From Frankia alni ACN14a (lineage in GTDB: Bacteria > Actinomycetota > Actinomycetes > Frankiales > Frankiaceae): a DNA stretch of 64,000 nt. Of this stretch, positions 54,285 through 64,000 are shown piece after piece. Made by a program: the position numbers and the translations under genes. Positions within the stretch are counted from its first letter, which is position 1. Each line of letters begins with the position of its first letter. Under the pieces are notes generated by a model. That model searched no databases and was not told the origin of the DNA. It saw only the letters and a program-made list of their open reading frames with translations. Where the stretch lies: positions 2,288,962 through 2,352,961 of the forward strand of contig NC_008278.1 of the NCBI RefSeq assembly GCF_000058485.1, written 5' to 3'.

Positions 54285-54366
54285 CCTACCCTCGGCCGGG
54301 CCTGCGGAAGGCTTCCGGGCGGCGCGGCGTTAGGCTCGGTGTCTAGTCCTCACGCAGGAGCGGCCC

Positions 54367-56949
<2,583 letters not shown>

Positions 56950-56967
56950 CGGGACAAAGGGGGCGCC

Positions 56968-59256
56968 GTGGATGCTGAGACCGTAGGTGCGGGTCTGCCG
57001 GCGGGCGGCGGACTGACCCCGGCGCTGTCCCGGGCCGACTCCCGGGGCGACTCCTCCGACGACGCCTCCCGGGCCCTGTCGGCGGCGCGGCAGGCGAGCG
57101 TGCGCCTGGCGCACCTGGCCCGCCGGATGGCCACGCCGCGCATGTCGCAGGTGCCCCCCGAGCTGCGGGACATCGTCGAGGCCCACCGCGACTACCACCC
57201 GCGGGCCGACATCGGCGCCCTCGTGCACGCCTACGGGGTCGCCGAGCGGCTGCACGCCGGCCAGATGCGCCGCAGCGGGGACCCGTACATCAGCCACCCG
57301 CTCGCCGTCTGCGAGGCCCTCGCCGAGCTCGGAGTGGACACGACCACGCTGATCGCGGCCCTGCTGCACGACACCGTCGAGGACACCGGCTACACCCTCG
57401 ACTCGGTCGTCGAGGAGTTCGGCGGCGAGGTCGCCAACCTCGTCGACGGGGTCACCAAGCTGGACAAGATGCGCTTCGGTGAGGCGGCCGAGGCCGAGAC
57501 GCTGCGCAAGCTGATCGTGGCGCTCGCCCAGGACTACCGGGTTCTCGTTATCAAGATCGCCGACCGGCTGCACAACATGCGCACCCTCGACTTCATGTCC
57601 CCACCCAAGCAGGTGAAGATCTCCCGGGTCACGTTGGAGATCCTGGCGCCGCTGGCCCACCGGCTCGGCGTCAGCGTGATCAAACGGGAGCTGGAGGACC
57701 GGGCGTTCGCCGTGCTCCATCCGGCCGAGCATGCGCGCACCGCCCGGATCGTGGACGAGTTCACCGCCGCGGAGCAGGCGTCGGGTTCGCTTGCGGGCCT
57801 GGTCGCGCGGCTGCGGGCGGGCCTGGCGGGCGCCCGCATCGACAGCGAGGTCTCCGTCCGCGCCAGCCACCTGTTCTCGATCTACAAGCGGGGGCAGGAA
57901 CGGGCCCGCGCCCCGCAGGACTACACCGACATCGTCCGCGTCCTCGTGCTCGTCGACGAGGTGACTGACTGCTACGCCGCCCTCGGGGTGATTCACGCGC
58001 TGTGGCGCCCGGTGCCGGGCCGGCTGCGGGACTTCGTGGCGACGCCGAAGTTCAACATGTACCAGTCGCTGCACACCACCGTCGTCGACGACACCGGGCG
58101 CAGCATCGACATCCAGATCCGGACCCCGGCGATGCACCGGCTGGCGGAGACCGGCATCGTCGCGCGCCCGGTCGGCCCCGGCGCCGACGGCGCCCGGCTG
58201 GAGGGCCTGTCCTGGCTGCACAGCCTGCTGGACTGGCAGGAGGACACGATCGACTCCGACGAGTTCCTGGAGTCGCTGTCGTCCGATCTGGACTCCGACG
58301 AGGTGCTCGCCTTCACCCCCAAGGGGCGGATGATCGCCCTGCCGCCCCGGTCGTCGCCCGTCGACGTCGCCTACGCCGTGCACACCGACATCGGTCACCG
58401 GGCGATCGGCGCCCGGGTCAACGGGCGGCTCGTCCCGCTGCACACCCGGCTGCGCAACGGTGACGTCGTCGAGATCCTGACCTCCAACCTGCCCGGTGCC
58501 GGGCCGTCGGAGGACTGGCTGCGGTTCGTGAAGACCTCGCGGGCCCGCGTGCGCATCCGCCGCCGGCTTGCCCGGCAGCGCCGGGACGCCGCTGCCGGCC
58601 CCGGCCTGCCCGAGGGACCGGAGCAGTCCGGCCCGGCGGCCGGGACGGACGCCGGCGCCCGCGGCGGCCCGACCGGCGACCCTGGCGGCGGTCCGGGGGG
58701 CGCTGCGGGCGGCACCTCCGCGGCACCGGCGCGGCAGCTGGCCCGGCGCGGGGTGCCCAGCCTCGCCGCCGTGGCCGACGACGGGTCGGGCGCGAGCATG
58801 CCCGTCCGGCTGGCCCGATGTTGCCTGCCGCTGCCCGGTGACGCCGTCGTCGGCTTCACGACCCATGGCAGCGCTGTGTCGCTGCACCGGCGCGAGTGCG
58901 GCAACGCCGCCGAGGCGAGTGCCGACCGGGAACGGGTCGTGGTGACCGCGTGGTCCGCTCCCGATGTCCAGATTTTTCCCGCCGAGATCGCGGTCGAGGC
59001 GTTCGACCGTTACGGCCTGCTGGCCGACATCACCGAGGTCCTGTCCGAGACGTCGGTGTCGGTCCGGGCCGCGTCGACGACCACCTCCGAGGACCGCGTC
59101 GCCCACGCCCGCTTCACCATCGAGGTCACCGGGCCCGAGCAGCTCGACAGCGTGCTCTCGGCGGTCCGCCGGGTGGGTGGCGTGTACGACTGCTACCGCG
59201 TGTGTCAGTCCCAGGCGTCGCCGACCGTCGACCCGCCCGCCCGCGCCGCCACCTGA
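56968..59256 (+). CDS. RelA/SpoT homologue 2, hydrolase-biased by motif
   Basis: 762 residues from GTG 56968. Same domain order: HD, synthetase fold, TGS (AFTPKGRMIALPPRSSPVDVAYAVHTDIG), ACT. The HD motif is canonical (HDTVED: H134, D135, E138, D139), with SGDPYISHP and [10 protein letters not shown]. The synthetase half has several changes relative to its neighbour: [12 protein letters not shown] becomes RASHLFSIYKRG (S300 for the lysine), YDLVGIR becomes TDIVRVL, and the catalytic Glu of ExQIRT is D381. The TDIV aspartate is retained. Synthetase activity is doubtful, hydrolase activity likely. A 55-residue Gly/Ala/Pro linker precedes the ACT domain. Confidence 0.9.
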   Translation: MDAETVGAGLPAGGGLTPALSRADSRGDSSDDASRALSAARQASVRLAHLARRMATPRMSQVPPELRDIVEAHRDYHPRADIGALVHAYGVAERLHAGQMRRSGDPYISHPLAVCEALAELGVDTTTLIAALLHDTVEDTGYTLDSVVEEFGGEVANLVDGVTKLDKMRFGEAAEAETLRKLIVALAQDYRVLVIKIADRLHNMRTLDFMSPPKQVKISRVTLEILAPLAHRLGVSVIKRELEDRAFAVLHPAEHARTARIVDEFTAAEQASGSLAGLVARLRAGLAGARIDSEVSVRASHLFSIYKRGQERARAPQDYTDIVRVLVLVDEVTDCYAALGVIHALWRPVPGRLRDFVATPKFNMYQSLHTTVVDDTGRSIDIQIRTPAMHRLAETGIVARPVGPGADGARLEGLSWLHSLLDWQEDTIDSDEFLESLSSDLDSDEVLAFTPKGRMIALPPRSSPVDVAYAVHTDIGHRAIGARVNGRLVPLHTRLRNGDVVEILTSNLPGAGPSEDWLRFVKTSRARVRIRRRLARQRRDAAAGPGLPEGPEQSGPAAGTDAGARGGPTGDPGGGPGGAAGGTSAAPARQLARRGVPSLAAVADDGSGASMPVRLARCCLPLPGDAVVGFTTHGSAVSLHRRECGNAAEASADRERVVVTAWSAPDVQIFPAEIAVEAFDRYGLLADITEVLSETSVSVRAASTTTSEDRVAHARFTIEVTGPEQLDSVLSAVRRVGGVYDCYRVCQSQASPTVDPPARAAT

Positions 59257-59566
59257 CCCGAGCCGCGGCCGGGTCGGGCGACCCCGTACGGGCACGACCC
59301 GCCGACCCGACCGTCGAAGGGGGCCCGGTCGGCGAGAACCGCCACCGATACCGGCGCGCAGCGTGGCGATTCCACCCCGGAAAGTGCCCTCCGCATCCAC
59401 CGGTGGTAAACGGAAGGTGCCTAAAACTGCCCCATCCGGGCCGATAAGGGTGGATTGTCGCCGGGAGAATACCCGCCACCCTTCCGGGCGCCGTAAATTC
59501 AACGGCGACCGCCACTGATCGATGTAGAGTATCTCGCGTATCCCTCGTTTCCAGATGGGAGTGCGC

Positions 59567-59896
59567 GTGGGTCACCTTCAGGTCATCGTGAGTATCGACT
59601 CCCGGGAAGGCGCCGAGCGTGTCGGCCGTGCGCTCGTGGAGGCGCGCCTGGTCGCCTGTTTCCAGGTGATCGGCCCGATGAGCAGCATCTACCGCTGGAA
59701 GGGTGAGATCGAGCAGGCCGAGGAATGGCTCTGTCTCGCGAAAACCACCACCGAGCGATTCGACGAGCTACGCGAGCGGCTGGTCGTCCTGCACCCGTAC
59801 GAGAATCCCGAGATCATTGCCACGCCGATAGTTGCGGGCCACGCCGACTATCTGCAGTGGATCAGTGCGGAGACCGCGCCCGCCGTGCGGAGCTGA
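59567..59896 (+). CDS. cutA: CutA1 divalent-cation tolerance protein
   Basis: 109 residues from GTG 59567, with TGGGAG five bases upstream; ATG 59555 would add four residues. Ferredoxin-like trimer family: LVACFQVIGPMSSIYRWKGEIEQAEEWLCLAKTTTERFDELRERLVVLHPYENPEIIATPI is a near-consensus CutA1 core. It is named after copper tolerance, but the cellular role is uncertain. TAGAGT at 59525-59530 may be its -10 box. A 20-bp hairpin begins in its stop codon. Confidence 0.95.
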   Translation: MGHLQVIVSIDSREGAERVGRALVEARLVACFQVIGPMSSIYRWKGEIEQAEEWLCLAKTTTERFDELRERLVVLHPYENPEIIATPIVAGHADYLQWISAETAPAVRS

Positions 59897-59947
59897 CGTC
59901 CGGTCGCCGCCCCGACTCTGGCGGGGCCGGGGCGGCGACCGGACGTC
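59895..59947. terminator. 20-bp perfect hairpin between convergent cutA and the HTH-TPR regulator
   Basis: GACGTCCGGTCGCCGCCCCG (59895-59914) pairs perfectly with the complementary arm at 59928-59947 around a 13-base loop. The left arm starts inside the cutA TGA. No T run follows on either side. As a bidirectional terminator it would serve both genes. Confidence 0.8.
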
Positions 59948-60001
59948 ATGTCGGCGGCGGTGACGTCTCCGGCCGGCGGCGTCGGACCCGGGGAGCCGCG
60001 C

Positions 60002-61513
60002 TCAGACCAGCACGCGTAGCTGGTCGTCGAGGTCCCGCACGGCCTGGGTGTGCTGCCAGGGCCGCAGGTGCTCCCGGGTCCGCCGGACCCGGGCCAGGCC
60101 CAGGGAGAAGTCCGTCTGGGCCACGATCGACAGCGCCTCGGCGGCGAAGTGGCAGGCCGCCTCGATCTCCCGTCGCTGGATGTGGACCTCGGCGATGTCG
60201 CTCATCAGCAGCGACCGCTTCTTCGTGGCGCCCGGCGCCGTGGCCCGCAGGGCCTCGGTGGCCGCCGCGTAGGCCGCCGCCGGTCGGCGCAGCCGGGTGT
60301 AGGTGGTGACCTTGAGCCCGTCCAGCCGGCCCCGGTCGAAGAACTGGGTCCAGACCCGGTCGCCGTCGCTCTCGCCCCGCTCGAAGGCCTCCTGCGCGCG
60401 GTCGAGCGCGGCCAGCGCCGCCCGGCCCTCGCCCCGCGCCGCCTGCTCCTCGGCCTCGCGGGCGGCCAGCCACGCCCGGGTCATGACGGTGCTGCCCGTC
60501 GCCGCGCGTCGCTGGGCCTCGCCGAGCAGCACGCACGCCTGGTCGTGACGGCCCTGGCTGGCGGTCTGATAGCTCTCGTAGCCGAGCACGCACGCCCACA
60601 GCGCGTTGTCGTCGGCCTCGCGGGCGGCCTCGATGGCCACCCGGTAGTACGCCACCGCGGCGGGCAGGTCGTTCATGTCGAAGGCCAGCCAGCCCGCCAG
60701 CGCCGCGGTCTCGCCGGCGGTGGAGGTCAGGTCGCGGCGCACCGGCGTGCGGTTCGTCGACTCCAGCAGCTGGGTGAGCCGCCCGAGGTGGTCGGTGACC
60801 CGCTGCATGAGGATCCGGGCGGGAACGCGCTCCTCCAGGCCGTACAGGCCCGCGGTGCGCTGCCCCAGCTCCTCGGCGAGCTCCGGGGTGACGCTCGCCC
60901 GCCGGCGCAGCGCCGAGGACAGCCGCTCCCAGGGCGGGGTGGTGTCCGCGGCCGCGGCGATCGGCACCACCGCGACGCCACCCGCCGCGGCGAACAGCCG
61001 CAGAAAGTCGCGCCGCTCCACGGGAATGCCATTCGGGTCGATCACTTCGGCGTCCGCCTGCAGGACCAACGTTCCGCCGGGTACCACCTCGCGGCCGGCC
61101 TGCTGCGGACCGCCGGGCCCGGCCGGGGCGATACCCCGACCCATTCCCGTCCGCATTGCTCCGGCGACGGAGGGAAGCGTCTCGTCGTCCACGAAACCCA
61201 GTTCCACCGAAGATCGGCCGAATAGAGCCCGCAACAGCCGCTGATAACGCAGGCTCGGTTTCTTGTCGCCCTTCTCCCACTTACAGATCATGTTTCCGGT
61301 CACCCCGGCCTCGCGACCCTCGTGGATGACGGAGAAGCGCCGGATCTCGGTGGCAAGGCGTTCCTGCGACCAGCCCCGCTCCTCCCGGCTCAGCCGTAGT
61401 CGGGCGTTCGGTGTGCGGGTCGCGGGCGCACGGCTGGACTTCGACACGTCAGGTGATGGTCCGGAGGCCGCAGGTGCCCGGGAAGCTGCCGAGGGACCGG
61501 TCGTGAGCTGCAT
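60002..61513 (-). CDS. HTH (XRE-type) regulator with TPR-like helical repeats
   Basis: 503 residues from ATG 61513, with GGAGG five bases upstream. An XRE helix-turn-helix spans roughly residues 40-95 (ARLRLSREERGWSQERLATEIRRFS ... MICKWEKGDKKPSLRYQRLLRALF). A linker with an RRDFLRLFAAAGGVAVVPIAAAA hydrophobic stretch follows, then TPR-like helices to the end (WLAFDMNDLPAAVAYYRVAIEAAREADDNALWACVLGYES). This architecture is common in Streptomyces and Frankia regulators of development and secondary metabolism (NsdA-like). Its targets cannot be read. It is divergent from the helicase gene. Confidence 0.85.
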   Translation of the reverse strand: MQLTTGPSAASRAPAASGPSPDVSKSSRAPATRTPNARLRLSREERGWSQERLATEIRRFSVIHEGREAGVTGNMICKWEKGDKKPSLRYQRLLRALFGRSSVELGFVDDETLPSVAGAMRTGMGRGIAPAGPGGPQQAGREVVPGGTLVLQADAEVIDPNGIPVERRDFLRLFAAAGGVAVVPIAAAADTTPPWERLSSALRRRASVTPELAEELGQRTAGLYGLEERVPARILMQRVTDHLGRLTQLLESTNRTPVRRDLTSTAGETAALAGWLAFDMNDLPAAVAYYRVAIEAAREADDNALWACVLGYESYQTASQGRHDQACVLLGEAQRRAATGSTVMTRAWLAAREAEEQAARGEGRAALAALDRAQEAFERGESDGDRVWTQFFDRGRLDGLKVTTYTRLRRPAAAYAAATEALRATAPGATKKRSLLMSDIAEVHIQRREIEAACHFAAEALSIVAQTDFSLGLARVRRTREHLRPWQHTQAVRDLDDQLRVLV

Positions 61514-61681
61514 CGGGGCCTCCGAAGTCAATCGGTTGACTCCTGGAGCTTAACCCTCTGTGAGATAAGACGGTCATAGTCACTGTGGTCCCTTCGAGAC
61601 CAGCTAGGGCAAAAATGTGGTCTTCCCGGCGCGCGGGTGGCCTGCGTTCCGCCGACGGGCGTCGCCTTCTAGAGTGAGGGC

Positions 61682-63472
61682 GTGAGAGCCGGACCCCTCG
61701 ACCGACGTCCTCGACCGCCCGGATCCGGTGCCCCGAGCCGTCCGCTGCGCGCGTGGCAGCGGGCGGCCCTCGACGTCTACCGGTCCCGCTCGTCGTCCGG
61801 GGCCCGGGACTTCCTCGCGGTGGCGACGCCGGGCGCCGGCAAGACCACCTTCGCCCTGCAGGTCGCCACCGACCTGCTGGGCACCGGCGAGATCAGCCGG
61901 ATCACGGTCGTCGCGCCCACCGAGCATCTCAAGCGGCAGTGGGCGGTCGCCGCCGCGGAGGTCGGGGTGGACCTCGACCCGGACTTCCGCAACTCCGCCG
62001 GCGCGACGTCGTCCGACTACACCGGCGTCGCGGTGACCTACGCCCAGGTCGCGGCCCACCCGGCGCTGCACCGGGCGCGGACCGCCGCCCGGCGCACCCT
62101 GGTCATCCTCGACGAGATCCATCACGCGGGCGACGCGTTGTCCTGGGGCGAGGCGACCCGGGAGGCGTTCACTCCCGCGGCGCGACGCCTCGCCCTGACC
62201 GGGACGCCGTTCCGCTCCGACGTCAACCCGATCCCGTTCGTCACCTACCTGCCGGGACCCGACGGCGTCCTGCGCAGCATCTCCGACTCCTCCTACGGCT
62301 ACGCCGAGGCCCTGCGCGACGGCGTCGTGCGCCCGGTGCTCTTCCTCGCCTACTCCGGCGAGATGTCCTGGCGGACCAGCGCCGGCGCCGAGCTGTCGGC
62401 CCGGCTCGGCGAACCGCTGACGGGCGAGCAGACCGCCGCCGCCTGGCGCACCGCCCTGGACCCGGGCGGGGACTGGATGCCGGCCGTGCTCGCCTCGGCG
62501 GACACCAGGCTGTCGCAGGTGCGCGCCGGCGGCATGCCCGACGCCGCCGGGCTGGTCATCGCCACCGACCACGCCGCCGCGCGGGCCTACGCGGGGCTGC
62601 TGGCCCGGATCACCGGCACGTCGCCGGTGCTCATCCTGTCCGACGACCCGACCGCGTCGGCGAAGATCGCCAACTTCCGGGAGTCCGCGGACCGGTGGAT
62701 GGTGGCGGTGCGGATGGTGAGCGAGGGTGTCGACGTGCCCCGCCTCGCCGTCGGGGTCTACGCGACCTCGGCCTCGACGCCGCTGTTCTTCGCCCAGGCC
62801 GTCGGTCGGTTCGTCCGGGGTCGGGGTCGGGGGGAGACCGCCTCGGTGTTCCTGCCGAGCGTGCCCACCCTGCTCGCCCTCGCCGGGGAGATGGAGATCC
62901 AGCGCGACCACGCGCTGGAGAAGCAGCCGCGCGACCCCGACGCCTTCGACGACGACGCGCTGCGCGAGGCCAACCGGCGCAGGGACACCCCCGACCAGCC
63001 CGACACGCTGTTCACGGCGCTGGGCTCGTCGGCCCACCTCGATCGGGTGATCTTCGACGGCGGCGAGTTCGGTACTCCCGCGGCGCCCGGTTCGGTGGAG
63101 GAGGAGGACTTCCTCGGCCTGCCGGGCCTGCTGGAGCCGGACCAGGTCGCGACCCTGCTGCGCCAGCGGGAGGCCGCCCAGCAGGCGGCCGCGCGCCGCG
63201 GGGCCGCCGCCCGGGCGGCCGGGCAGCCCGAGCCCGAGGTGCCGGCGGCCCGCGACGGTGCGCAGCCGACGACCCGACCGGTCCACGAGGTCATCGCCGA
63301 GCTGCGCAAGGAGCTCAACCGGCTGGTCGGGGCGCACTTCCACCGCACCGGCAAGCCGCATGGAATGATTCACGCCGAGCTGCGCCGGTCCTGCGGTGGT
63401 CCGCCGAGCGGGCAGGCCAGCGCCGCGCAGTTGCAGGCCCGCATCGACACGATCCGCCGCTGGGCCGGCTGA
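61682..63472 (+). CDS. SF2 DEAD/DEAH-type helicase
   Basis: 596 residues from GTG 61682. Motifs: PLRAWQRAALDVYRS (Q-like), ATPGAGKTTFALQVA (I), VVAPTEHLKRQW (Ia), VILDEIHHAGD (II, DEIH), LALTGTPFRSDV (III), VRMVSEGVDVPRLAVGVYA (V) and FFAQAVGRFVRGR (VI). The C-terminal 150 residues are charged and Ala-rich, with no nuclease motif that I recognise. The layout resembles RadD/XPB-like repair helicases of actinobacteria. TAGAGT (61670-61675), six bases before GTG, indicates a leaderless transcript. Confidence 0.9.
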   Translation: MRAGPLDRRPRPPGSGAPSRPLRAWQRAALDVYRSRSSSGARDFLAVATPGAGKTTFALQVATDLLGTGEISRITVVAPTEHLKRQWAVAAAEVGVDLDPDFRNSAGATSSDYTGVAVTYAQVAAHPALHRARTAARRTLVILDEIHHAGDALSWGEATREAFTPAARRLALTGTPFRSDVNPIPFVTYLPGPDGVLRSISDSSYGYAEALRDGVVRPVLFLAYSGEMSWRTSAGAELSARLGEPLTGEQTAAAWRTALDPGGDWMPAVLASADTRLSQVRAGGMPDAAGLVIATDHAAARAYAGLLARITGTSPVLILSDDPTASAKIANFRESADRWMVAVRMVSEGVDVPRLAVGVYATSASTPLFFAQAVGRFVRGRGRGETASVFLPSVPTLLALAGEMEIQRDHALEKQPRDPDAFDDDALREANRRRDTPDQPDTLFTALGSSAHLDRVIFDGGEFGTPAAPGSVEEEDFLGLPGLLEPDQVATLLRQREAAQQAAARRGAAARAAGQPEPEVPAARDGAQPTTRPVHEVIAELRKELNRLVGAHFHRTGKPHGMIHAELRRSCGGPPSGQASAAQLQARIDTIRRWAG

Positions 63473-63501
63473 CGGCTGCCCGGGCCGGCCCAGCCGCCGC
63501 G

Positions 63502-64000
63502 TCAGCCGCCCTGGGAGATGGCGATCGACAGGATCTTCGCCTTGCTGGCCGGGGCGCCGTCGGAGCCGCCGCCCTGCACGCCGGGCTTGGTGAGCTTGTC
63601 GAGGACGTCCAGCCCCGTGGTGATCTTGCCGAAGACGGTGTAGCCGCCGGCCAGCGCCGCCGCCCCCTGCTGCGTCGGGTTGGCGTAGTTGATGAAGAAC
63701 TGGCTGCCGTTGCTGTTCGGCGCGGAGCTGTGCGCCATCGCGAGCACCCCGCGGTCGTAGGTGACGCCCTCGGTGTTCTCGTTGGCGTACCCGTAGCCGG
63801 GGCTGCCGCTGCCGGTGCCCGTCGGGTCGCCGCACTGCAGCACGGAGATGCCCGCCTCGGCACCGCCGGTCTGCCGGTGGCACAGCGTGTTGTCGTAGTA
63901 CTTGGCGTCGGCGAGCGTGCGCAGCGCGTGGACGGTGCACGGCGCCTTCTGTGCGTCCAGGCTCGCCGTCATCGTCCCGGCGTCGGTGGTGATGGTCATG
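63502..64000 (-). CDS. ppiB: Cyclophilin-type peptidyl-prolyl isomerase, C-terminal part
   Basis: At least 165 residues, running off the right edge; the ATG at 63999 is probably internal. The cyclophilin core is clear: TVHALRTLADAKYYDNTLCHRQ, VLQCGDPTGTGSGSPGYGYANENTEG, YDRGVLAMAHSSAPNSNGSQFFINYANP and GYTVFGKITTGLDVLDKL. It speeds cis-trans proline isomerisation. In actinobacteria the relatives near relA are often exported lipoproteins with an N-terminal extension, which would lie outside the window. Confidence 0.92.
   Translation of the reverse strand, partial: MTITTDAGTMTASLDAQKAPCTVHALRTLADAKYYDNTLCHRQTGGAEAGISVLQCGDPTGTGSGSPGYGYANENTEGVTYDRGVLAMAHSSAPNSNGSQFFINYANPTQQGAAALAGGYTVFGKITTGLDVLDKLTKPGVQGGGSDGAPASKAKILSIAISQGG

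Overview
The window is about 64 kb of very GC-rich actinobacterial chromosome. The gene set is coherent for a sporulating actinomycete, most likely Frankia (inference from protein features and gene neighbourhoods, not from a search): a Gram-positive coproporphyrin heme cluster with HemQ, an SsgB-like sporulation protein, TreX/TreY/TreZ trehalose synthesis, PgsA-PatA-PimA phosphatidylinositol mannoside synthesis, YajC-SecD-SecF, and the actinobacterial families DUF3000, DUF3097, DUF3145, DUF3817 and DUF4193. I see no phage, transposase, CRISPR array or rRNA genes. Almost everything is conserved core genome, with a few lineage-specific insertions.

Layout. 1-2.3 kb (minus): the start of ribonuclease D, DUF3000, a small zinc ribbon and a DUF3817 membrane protein. 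2.6-6.3 kb (plus): hemE, the HemY/CgoX flavoprotein and hemQ. 6.3-7.35 kb has no supported gene and precedes a polyprenyl-phosphate sugar transferase. 9.1-14.3 kb is a sulfate activation locus: an APS kinase carrying a degenerate ATP-sulfurylase half, then divergent cysQ and cysDN. 14.3-18.1 kb holds an ATP-dependent DNA ligase and a lineage-specific operon of a WXG-like small protein and a large unknown protein. 18.3-20.8 kb: a RibD-like reductase, a palindromic 34-bp repeat array, ZapE and a 33-residue membrane peptide. 20.8-27.6 kb (minus): treX-treY-treZ. 27.7-33.1 kb: NfeD and SPFH membrane-quality proteins, small conserved actinobacterial proteins, nicotinamidase and a cell-wall amidase. 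33.2-37.6 kb: a Gly-Cys-Val tRNA operon, pabB, ssgB, tRNA-Val(CAC), then a gene-poor stretch ending in a tRNA-like element and a very strong hairpin.

37.8-44.4 kb: a HIT protein, an EF-G-like GTPase, and pgsA-patA-pimA plus a membrane protein. 44.6-49.6 kb: pdxST, yebC and ruvCAB with a LexA box. 49.7-59.9 kb: yajC-secDF, apt, two full-length RelA/SpoT homologues in tandem, and cutA. 59.9-64 kb: an HTH-TPR regulator, an SF2 helicase and the end of a cyclophilin.

Most notable: (i) the tandem Rel pair, whose active-site motifs suggest one synthetase-biased and one hydrolase-biased enzyme; (ii) the WXG-like/large-protein operon; (iii) a tRNA-like element with intact acceptor-stem ends, a broken T stem and a 17-bp terminator-like hairpin; (iv) a pseudo-ATP-sulfurylase fused to APS kinase beside a complete CysDN; (v) a 24-codon ORF joining ruvA to ruvB by 4-nt overlaps at both ends; (vi) many in-frame 15- or 18-bp minisatellites in linkers and tails of housekeeping proteins. 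Assignments rest on reading motifs by eye; no database search was possible.
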